Assembly (NCBI GenBank): GCA_024516035.1
Contig: CM044958.1
Coordinates: 27,001,755 to 27,065,754, forward strand
Length of the DNA: 64,000 nucleotides
Direction of reading: 5' to 3'
From: Bactericera cockerelli
Taxonomy: Eukaryota; Arthropoda; Insecta; Hemiptera; Triozidae
The notes beneath the pieces were generated by a model. That model was not told the origin of the DNA. It saw nothing but the letters and a program-made list of their open reading frames with translations, and made no database searches. Positions 58,201 through 64,000 of the stretch are shown piece by piece. Each line of letters opens with the position of its first letter. Position 1 is the stretch's first letter. A program made the position numbers and the translations under genes.

Positions 58201-61200
58201 GCGCAATGCTAGTTTACTGTTGTAGTAAGTGAATGTTTTTACTAATGGGTGAAAAAAAAAAAAAAAATAGTGAGTGACTGATTCTACAGGGTGGACCAAA
58301 AAAACGTTTACACCCGTTAATGGTAGATTACTGACGACATTTCCAGGCCGGATCTGCAATCCGTTTTTTCGAATTCGCCTTCGTAACTGCACAAAGTGAT
58401 TTTTTGCAACTTTCTAAAAAAGTCCGAGTGACTGATTCTACAGGGTGGACCAAAAAAACGTTTACACCCGTTAATGGTAGATTACTGACGACATTTCCAG
58501 GCCGGATCTGCAATCCGTTTTTTCGAATTCGCCTTCGTAACTGCACAAAGTGATTTTTTGCAACTTTCTAAAAAAGTCCGACTTTGGCTTATTCTTCAGG
58601 TCAGTCCTTTTTTCCTGTTTAAGATGAGTTGATTCTGAACAATTCTGCAGAAAGCCAACAAAATTTCGATGTTTCTAGTTACACTAATTTGTTTTTTACG
58701 GTTTGGTTTGTCATATTTTTTTACACCTGAACAGAAAAAAAAAACACGCGAAAAAACTTTTTTACTAAATAAAACACTCGACATTTGTCCGAACAAATTT
58801 TGGCACAGACACGGGCAAATTTGATAAAAGTTGGCGGCCAACCCAAGGATACTAAAAAATAATTTTACGATTTTTTATCACGTGATCTTCTGGGAAAAAT
58901 TATTAGATGTTTGCCAAAAACTCTTCAAAAATTCTAAGAGTTTTCTAGCTGTAGACTGTGTAAGGGCGTCTTGTATTGTTTACAAAAATTGTTTACATTG
59001 CTTTCTTTGAATACCGCGGTCTCACATGCCTTCATCAGCCAGTTTAGGAAAATTTAAATGATAATTTTCGTGCTCATCAGATTGTCAGTGATGTTAGCTA
59101 GATGTGGTAGTGCTAAGAGTGTTAGTCGCATGACCGAGGATCAATTCTCGGCGGTCAATATTTTTTTAATCATCAAAAAAATCTGATGGAATATTATATT
59201 CATACCTGTATCTGACCTGTTGTAAAAGTAACAACTTATGTTTTTTTTGGGGGTAATACCATCTGTAAATTGAGTTATATCAGATACTATTGGTATCACA
59301 ATACACATAATTATTATTCATGTAAGCCCCTGAGAGACTGCCTTGATAATGTAAGGATGGTTTTTCTTATGCTTCCCTACGAGAGAAAAAAAAACTAGCG
59401 AATTTTCCTACTGAAAATAGAGTTTATGAAATGAAGCCAGGTAAATATGTAGGTAGGTTCTTCTATCATAAACAATACTAATTAAATAACAAATATTTAC
59501 CGATTGCCAACTCTTAATAGAAATCTTGAAGAAAAAAAAACAAGATAATATTTTGTAAAATTAATAAGCTTTTGCAGTCTTTATTATGTTTTATACTATT
59601 TTGATATAAAGAAAAAGGTATTTTAAAAAACATTTTGTGTTAGTATGTTCAATGAGAAACGATTAAAAGTGCACGATTAGCTCAGTGGTAAGCTAGTCAC
59701 TTGTCATGCGGAAGATCCCAACCCGGTCCGAACGCCAGAGCCAGCAAAAAATTCATGACTACATAACAAAAAAGACTGTTGCCATTTTTTATTTAGCCAC
59801 TGTACAAACTATGGATTCTCCTCACACAAATTTTTGAAACCAATGGTTCTAACCTTAGTTCTAACTCAGAACTGTCCCTCTACCTTCTACCTTCTTGCTT
59901 CTCTCTCTCTCTCTCTCTCCCTTCTCAATTCCCTCAGAGGAACTGTTGGAAGTGGTGTCCACCTTTCTGTATGCAAAGGTTGAACCTCTTCATCATGTTC
60001 CATCGAATGTTGCGGAAGATTCCAGGTTTTTCTGTCAGGTCATCGAATGCCAACAGGATTCTTGCTACCAGATTCTGCTACTCTTGCGTCTCCACTGGTA
60101 TTTCGTTAACTATGTTTTTCACGTGATCCCAAATGTTCCTGTTGGCAGCTTCATATGCTAAATGCATATCTGCTATTTCAGCATACGAATAATAATAATT
60201 ATGTAACGTTTACTAAAAAAACTCAAGAAGTTTAAAGATAATATTTCATAGAATGCAGAAAAATATGCTTGAAAACTATGATCGAGAAACAAACAATCAT
60301 TCATTTGACTGGCCTTTAATTAATTCCAAGGAAAATAATTATCAGACATAATTAGCTAATTACTCTACACGGTCAACACTTTTAAGATTTTGAACATCAT
60401 TTTTTGAGACTTACCTGGTTCGTTTTCCCAGAAGATCACGTGATAAAAAATCGTAAAATTATTTTTTAGCATCTTTGGGTTGGCCGCCAACTTTTATCAA
60501 ATTTGCCCATGTCTGTGCCGAAATTTGCTCGGGCAAATCTTGAGTGTTTCAAAGTGTAAAAAACTTACATGAGAATTTTTTTTCTATTCAGGTGTCAAAA
60601 AAGATGCCAAACCAAACCGTAAAAAACAAAGTAGTGTAGCTAGAAACATCGAAATTTTGTTGGCTTTCTGCAGAATTGTTCAGAATCAACTCATCTTAAA
60701 CAGGAAAAAAGGACTGACCTGAAGAATAAGCCAAAGTCGGACTTTTTTAGAAAGTTGCAAAAAATCACTTTGTGCAGTTATAAAGGCGCATCGAAAAAAA
60801 CGGATTGCAGATCCGGGCTGGAAATGTCGTCAGTAATCTACGATTAACGGGTGTAAACGTTTTTTTGGTCCACCCTGTATAGTAAATATACCATAAAAAT
60901 GCATTTCTGCCATCAAAACAAAGAAAAACGAACGCGAAAGACATTAAAAAGCCTTTTTAAAGTTGTCGAATCGGAAAAAAGCGAATACGTCGTGACAGAG
61001 GATTTGTGACGTCATATTTACCAAGTTGAATTTTTCAGTTTACCTACACGTTCTTATGGGGCTTTTTTATACCAAGAATTTCAGTATCTTTGAAATTTTG
61101 TCAGGAATCGTTTCGTGTTGTCAGAACTTACAGAATATGATTTTCAAATTTCCAGTGTTTCACGTAAAATTAAACAAAAGATTCCTGGGCTCGGAAAAAA

Positions 61201-63419
61201 ATAAAATAATAAACTGGTGTGAATATCACACGACTTTCTATTACAATTACTTTCTTGTGTAATCATTCTAATTTCTTATAAATTCTAATATGTTTTTCAG
61301 TCACTTCTAATTTCATATGGATTCTAATGTGTTTTTCAGATCTAGGACTGTCACCTCAAAGCTATGTGTTTGCTTTGTTGCCGATTTTCACTTGGTTTTC
61401 CCTGACAATTCCTCCAGCACAGGACAATGCACTGAAATTCGTAGTTGACCACAGAGCCTTGTTAGCCCAAACCTGTTTTTATGTGTGTGGCATCCTTATG
61501 TTGGTTAGTGAATATCATGCATATATTGTAATGTTATATGAAGAAGAAGAAAATTGATCTAGAAAATGAAAAGATTAATATATTAGTTTTATTTCATTTT
61601 AATTTGAAAATGTCTTAGTCAGAGGGTAATAAAATTGCGAATGAAGAGTAACGAAGTCAATCTGCCTTTAACTCAAGACGCATTTGTCTATTTCAATGTA
61701 TGTATGTATCTACGAGTATGTGTTAGTAACGCGTTAAAAGTTGTAGTGTTACTCTAATCGATGTGAAACTTTCAGGGTATGTTCCATACATACTGTTGCC
61801 AGTATGAAACGAATTTTATTTTTACGAATTACAAATTCACACTTGGAATGTGCTGTATAGATTTTGCACCACATCATGTTAAGTAACGTAGAACTAGGCA
61901 AAGATTTCGGTCAAATGACTTATCACTATAAAATTTGCCATTTTTGTCCAATAGGGCTGAAATTTTCAGGGTATGATCGAGACATGCTTGGAATTTAATT
62001 TATAATTTTTGAATGACACCATATTATCTAGGCTTGTAAATGGGTCAACAAATTCGGGACATTTTATTCTTACTTATTTTAAATCTGATAGTTCTGATAA
62101 AACTTCTTCAACTGTAATATAAATTATTTTTAATACTTACATCATTTTCCCGTCTTTCATAAATCAGGTATGCACATTCTTTCATCGTTGGATTCTAAGT
62201 GCCCTAGTCCTGTGTATTGCAGTTTATGGGTTCTATCCACGGAATCATATCGCTAAAAAAATTACATTAAGCTTACTTCCCCTGTCAGTGTTTCCTCTCC
62301 TTCCAATTGTTGGAACTCAGGACACCAACAAGTATGTTCTGTAAGTATATAAAAATATTATTGAAACCTCTGATATTTGAACCTAGAATAATGTTTAAGT
62401 CTCACAAAATTTCACACTGACATTTCCGTCTGTTCATATATCCCTTGATATTCAATCTCACTAGTTTTTTATTATATTAGTTTCAACAATGTTGTCTATC
62501 TGTTTACTCACTTCATCATAATCTGCATTTAATGTTGGTACATCAGCTGAATAAATTTGTATTGACTGGTGTTGATGTTCAACCTAATACGTATCACTCG
62601 GTTTATGCAAAAGTTTTTCTCTGCATACATAATTAATATAATTATAAAAATCCCTGCATACATAACTCTATTATATGAACTTAACACCAACGGAATTCAG
62701 AGATGCTTTTGCCATTTGATATCATAGAGAGCCACCATCTATGCCTGGTTTGTGCGACGGTTGTGGTGAGAGAATAATTTTAATTTTACTTCTAAAACTA
62801 AAATAAAAAAATGTACATCACAATTTTTGTGGTTAGCACAGAGTCACAGGATTTTTTCTCCTTGTGTACTCTTTGTCAGTAATGCCACCACTGATTGCTG
62901 TTTTCAATACAGCATCTCTTTTTATCCTCACAAGGACCCTGTAACCCCATATCGCCATTCAAATAAGAGTTCACACCGACCGACCATTGTGAATGATCAA
63001 TTTCCTTCTGTTAAACATCCCAGGGCAGTGTATTTATACCTCAAATTACTCCTGCTTGTGAACATAAAGATTGATACTGGCTGCAAAGTTTGTACATATG
63101 TTATGATTGAAAAAAATAGATACTCTAAAGTCTAAATGTAAAGTATAAAAACAACCTGCGTTTACTGGTAATATTAAAAACAGGTCGTAAGATAAAAAAT
63201 TCTAAAATGGATAGTAAAAATATTAATATTCTTATTGCAATTTCAGAATGATCGCCGGAATAGCATGGCTCATATATAGCCTATACTGTGCTGAGAGAAA
63301 CAAACACTCTGTGATGAAAGTTCAGCTAATTATACTGGTTATCACCGTTACTCACATATTACTCTGGTCAGCAGACGAACCTTACTGGTGGCAGCGTCTC
63401 ATTTCATGGTTAATTCTAG
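43711..63419 (+). CDS. PIGN: GPI ethanolamine phosphate transferase 1 (PIGN), 3' end beyond window
   Basis: Eleven exons join in phase: 43711-43931, 44320-44443, 44699-44798, 53626-53848, 54329-54459, 55443-55642, 56809-57036, 57999-58224, 61340-61503, 62168-62340, 63247-63419, giving 654 complete codons of an expected 900-odd. Every junction has GT and AG. The enzyme adds ethanolamine phosphate to the first mannose of GPI anchors in the ER. An N-terminal anchor (about 1-22) precedes an alkaline-phosphatase-type luminal domain: ADG (D52), VPTETRPG with nucleophile T93, LGPDTAGH (D212, H216) and [12 protein letters not shown] (D260, H261, H269). Membrane helices follow from about residue 434. 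The first exon follows a strong acceptor (TTTGCTGCAG), so the 5' UTR is spliced. Intron 3 (8.8 kb) is packed with nested transposons. Exon 11 ends at a fair donor (CTAG|GTAATT). Confidence 0.95.
44572..44591 (-). repeat. family-A-type terminus in PIGN intron 2
   Basis: TTGGTGTAAACATCACATGA followed by CTTTCTATTACAATGG. The same terminus plus CTTTCTATTACAAT occurs at 28055 and 61214. Confidence 0.6.
45020..45275 (+). repeat. 5S-derived SINE pieces
   Basis: ATCACTAAAACTAAGCAACG at about 45060 and GGATCACCAAAGTTAAGCAT at about 45191 are 5S-like heads. The second is followed by the start of the shared body (CAAATCAGGCTGGGTGAGG, about 45253-45271). Both are truncated. They lie just left of Tigger. 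Confidence 0.65.
45326..47702 (+). mobile_element. Tigger/pogo DNA transposon, 2377 bp
   Basis: Ends are CAGTGAAACCTCCC and the inverse of CAGTAAAACCTCCC, with TA duplicated on both sides (45324-45325, 47703-47704). Pairs of CCTCCGAATAGCGGACACCT-type units occur near both ends in the same orientation (about 45349-45393, 45428-45462, 47627-47658), so the subterminal repeats are direct. One transposase gene fills the centre. It lies in PIGN intron 3, in the same direction as PIGN. Confidence 0.95.
45856..47399 (+). pseudogene. Tigger/pogo-family transposase with a frameshift
   Basis: A CENP-B-like N-terminal DNA-binding region is followed by a DDE domain. Translation from ATG 45856 ([16 protein letters not shown]) loses frame near 45924; the rest continues open to 47399 (487 residues from 45936) without another stop. 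Catalytic residues, numbered from 45936, are D147 ([10 protein letters not shown]), D253 ([11 protein letters not shown]) and D283 ([12 protein letters not shown]), the DDD set of the pogo group. The acidic C-terminus after about residue 350 is usual for Tigger proteins. One single-base difference breaks the gene; it could be a true mutation or an assembly error. If the latter, the element may encode a complete transposase. Confidence 0.92.
47722..50073. mobile_element. CAGGGTGTCCC-type long-TIR element (copy 2)
   Basis: Starts CAGGGTGTCCTGTATACAG 18 bases after the Tigger duplication and ends at 50073, with TA on both sides. Arms are about 390 bases (47722-48115, 49680-50073). The centre (48118-49590) is the same as that of copy 3 but opposite in orientation, except that copy 2 carries a family-A repeat. 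No transposase. Confidence 0.88.
48598..49238 (+). repeat. repeat family A, near full-length copy
   Basis: Begins with the hairpin at 48604-48631 (ACTTTCCTTAT / ATAAGGAAAGT) and ends in the palindromic terminus (GTGTGATGTTTACACCAG, about 49219-49236). A short (GT)n lies at about 48740-48750 where the copy at 12035-12701 has a long (CA)n in reverse. Copy 3 at 51403-53404 gives the empty site near 52530-52545. Confidence 0.85.
50972..51115 (+). pseudogene. non-LTR retrotransposon reverse-transcriptase remnant
   Basis: Translates to a 47-residue piece with [31 protein letters not shown] and GGA before a stop. This LRxIFxAMVxSxLxYGIxxWGG pattern is the region after the polymerase active site in Jockey-like LINEs. 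Similar but interrupted coding traces extend from about 50820 to 51260. It lies in PIGN intron 3, sense orientation. Confidence 0.7.
51403..53404. mobile_element. CAGGGTGTCCC-type long-TIR element (copy 3)
   Basis: Starts CAGGGTGTCCCGTATACAG, ends at 53404, TA on both sides (51401-51402, 53405-53406). The centre is inverted relative to copy 2. It carries a recent 5S-derived SINE at 51928-52236. Confidence 0.88.
51928..52236 (+). repeat. young 5S-derived SINE with long A tail
   Basis: An exact 11-bp target duplication, AAATACACTGC, lies at 51917-51927 and 52237-52247. The head (about 51940-52020) follows 5S rRNA: TTGAATACACCGGTTCCC, ACACCGAAGTTAAGCGACA, AGACTTGGATGGGTGACC. Then come the shared body (52056-52136), the tail ATATGACCATGGCAGTTGAA, a GACGTTAAACC block and an almost pure A run of about 57 bases. 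Exact duplication and unbroken tail indicate recent retroposition. Confidence 0.92.
53877..53945 (+). repeat. start of repeat family F
   Basis: CAGTGAGGGAGCGAAGCAAC and CTCACTAAGTGAG match 13960-14010. It sits 29 bases after the donor of PIGN exon 4. Confidence 0.6.
54755..55107 (-). repeat. tRNA-headed SINE, complete body
   Basis: Minus strand: head CCTCCGTGGCGTAACGGTTG (A box) and GAGATCCTGGGTTCAATCCC (B box), then the shared body at 54979-54899 (CTACCCAGGCTGAGTGAGG, TTAATGTGGGTAGCTGG, AGCGAATGGAGGC). Best-preserved tRNA-headed copy in the window. PIGN intron 5, antisense. Confidence 0.8.
55724..55940 (-). repeat. tRNA-type SINE with A tail
   Basis: Minus strand: GGACCTGGGTTTGATTCCC (B box) near 55868-55895, preceded by GCAACTGGGTGCAGTAGTGC. 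The far end is a T run on the plus strand (about 55726-55741), the A tail of a minus-strand insertion. PIGN intron 6. Confidence 0.65.
55953..56194 (+). mobile_element. short non-autonomous Helitron
   Basis: Starts TCTTAATATATAAATG, ends with the hairpin GCCCGCAAAGCGGGC (56167-56181), nine bases, then CTAG (56191-56194). Bases outside are A and T, the expected Helitron insertion between A and T. 242 bp, no coding capacity. PIGN intron 6. Confidence 0.85.
58273..58580. repeat. 154-bp tandem duplication of a transposon end
   Basis: Units 58273-58426 and 58427-58580 are nearly identical; each contains the host-like GAGTGACTGATTCTA followed by the terminus CAGGGTGGACC. The duplication spans the border between flank and element, so it happened after insertion. 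Confidence 0.9.
59669..59735 (+). repeat. tRNA-like sequence
   Basis: GATTAGCTCAGTGGTAAGC is a good A box, but the B-box region (CCCAACCCGGTCCGAA) is degenerate and the acceptor stem does not pair well. SINE head or tRNA pseudogene. Confidence 0.45.
59934..60158 (-). pseudogene. Tc1/mariner-superfamily transposase C-terminus, decayed
   Basis: Minus-strand translation gives [16 protein letters not shown], one internal stop, [18 protein letters not shown], then [17 protein letters not shown] before the stop. The ending (x)LCIxxxGxHFxxxL is typical of the C-terminus of DDE_3-type (IS630/Tc1/mariner) transposases in insects. The catalytic domain is gone. It assigns the surrounding element to that superfamily. 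Confidence 0.7.
61214..61233 (-). repeat. family-A-type terminus in PIGN intron 8
   Basis: CTGGTGTGAATATCACACGA followed by CTTTCTATTACAAT, just upstream of PIGN exon 9. Confidence 0.65.
62770..63060 (+). repeat. stand-alone piece of the long-TIR element interior
   Basis: Matches the interiors of copies 2 (about 49290-49545) and 3 (52240-52480, reversed): CACAATTTTTGTGGTTAGC, CACACCGACCGACCA, GTGAATGATCAATTTCCTTC, AAACATCCCAGGGCAGTGT. No terminal repeats, so it is a fragment or an independent family captured by copies 2 and 3. PIGN intron 10. Confidence 0.7.
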
Positions 63420-63734
63420 GTAATTTTACAATTATAATTACAAATACTTTATTTGTACTGCCAGCGTAGCACTAAGAAGTCCCTTTTTGACAGCAGTTCA
63501 AGCAAAATCTCATTTATTGCTTAGTAAGATGTACACGTATTATACGTAAATACATAAATTTTGTTAAGGTTTTTAAGGGATATTCATTAGTATATTTTAA
63601 GCGATCAAATTAAAAAAAGGATACTTAGTTTTTTACTGTCACATATGATTGCAGAACGAATAAATATTTATTTATTATTATTTTTTTTTTTCATAAACAA
63701 TTTTTACCACTAGAATGGTAGGTTATAAAATTAA

Positions 63735-63960
63735 CCTGGGTTCGATTTCCCAGCAGCGCAGAAATTTTCTGCCCTCTACATGGGACCACTCAAACCTCAT
63801 ATATCATAATCATAGGGTGGCGTCATCGTGAACGATGGTAGCCAGATACTTAGTTCTACCTCGGCACTTCTACCACTGTCTTTACAAGTAGGCTTATTGA
63901 CAAGGGCCCCAGAACCAAGCCAATGCTGGTCTACTCCTGTTTATAGTCAGCCAGCCAGCA
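63735..63960 (+). repeat. SINE-like fragment at the right edge
   Basis: ACCTGGGTTCGATTTCCCAG resembles a tRNA B box and is followed by GC-richer, SINE-like sequence to about 63960. The rest of 63420-64000 is PIGN intron with no further exon seen. Confidence 0.4.
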
Positions 63961-64000
63961 TCGTAAGGTAAAATGAGTGGCTACTTGTATGAATAGCGAC

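Larger units (their letters stand above)
58441..60877. mobile_element. CAGGGTGGACC-type long-TIR element
   Basis: Inverted ends CAGGGTGGACCAAAAAAACG and its inverse ending 60877, TA on both sides. Arms are about 450 bases (58441-58893, 60428-60877). The interior holds a decayed minus-strand transposase end, a CT run at about 59900-59919 and two tRNA-like stretches (about 59095-59155 and 59669-59735). PIGN intron 8. Confidence 0.88.

Noticed and set aside
59669..59735. Functional tRNA gene (also at 11597 and 54755 regions)
   Set aside because: A- and B-box-like sequences exist but stems do not close into a cloverleaf and SINE sequence follows several of them.
59895..60161. Plus-strand 88-residue frame
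   Set aside because: The minus strand of the same stretch reads as a transposase C-terminus; the plus frame begins in a CT run.
1..64000. CRISPR array, prophage, bacterial or endosymbiont insertion
   Set aside because: No regularly spaced repeats, no operons and no bacterial-style coding density. All recognised genes are spliced or typical animal genes.

Overview
This is eukaryotic nuclear DNA, AT-rich and gene-poor, with spliced genes, very long repeat-filled introns, microsatellites and many transposon remnants. The gene set, a TMEM127 homologue, FAM136A, mitochondrial ATP synthase subunit e (ATP5ME) and the GPI-anchor enzyme PIGN, is animal. The repeat style (5S-rRNA-derived and tRNA-derived SINEs, Tigger, hAT, PIF/Harbinger-like and Tc1/mariner-like elements, a Helitron) fits an arthropod, probably an insect. 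That placement is inference, and no species is claimed. There is no bacterial operon, CRISPR array or phage region.

Layout. Positions 1-124: possible last coding exon of a gene lying to the left. 4299-5231 (+): an intronless 310-aa coiled-coil protein with a protein phosphatase 1 docking-type motif. 5.8-15.6 kb: only repeats (fold-back, hAT-like element, TA-flanked elements, one nested element, a perfect hairpin). 16908-17717 (+): TMEM127 with a likely upstream non-coding exon. 18.8-24 kb: repeats, including a 2.16-kb palindromic fold-back and a 0.96-kb element carrying a repeated 14-bp motif. 24390-26632 (-): the 3' exons of an acidic protein rich in possible SUMO-interaction motifs. 28.7-31 kb: a hAT MITE, a retroelement fragment and a tandem MITE array. 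31997-33643 (+): FAM136A, two exons. 35.5-37.4 kb: a GC-rich island and an inverted-repeat-bounded segment with a possible small three-exon gene. 39144-42047 (-): ATP5ME, three exons. 43711-63419 (+): eleven exons of PIGN, running off the right edge.

The clearest products serve mitochondria (FAM136A, ATP5ME) or membranes (TMEM127 in endosomes/lysosomes, PIGN in the ER). They are neighbours without evidence of a shared pathway. ATP5ME and PIGN are divergently transcribed from a 1.66-kb interval holding a tandemly duplicated MITE, a CCAAT box and a TGACGTCA site.

The most unusual content is in the repeats. One 8.8-kb PIGN intron holds a stack of nested transposons. SINEs with either a 5S-rRNA head or a tRNA head appear to share one central body. 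A dispersed family with a hairpin at one end, a palindromic other end and an internal microsatellite resembles Helentron-associated (DINE-1-like) elements. All exon joins were made by eye from splice consensus, reading phase and recalled family similarity; no search was run.
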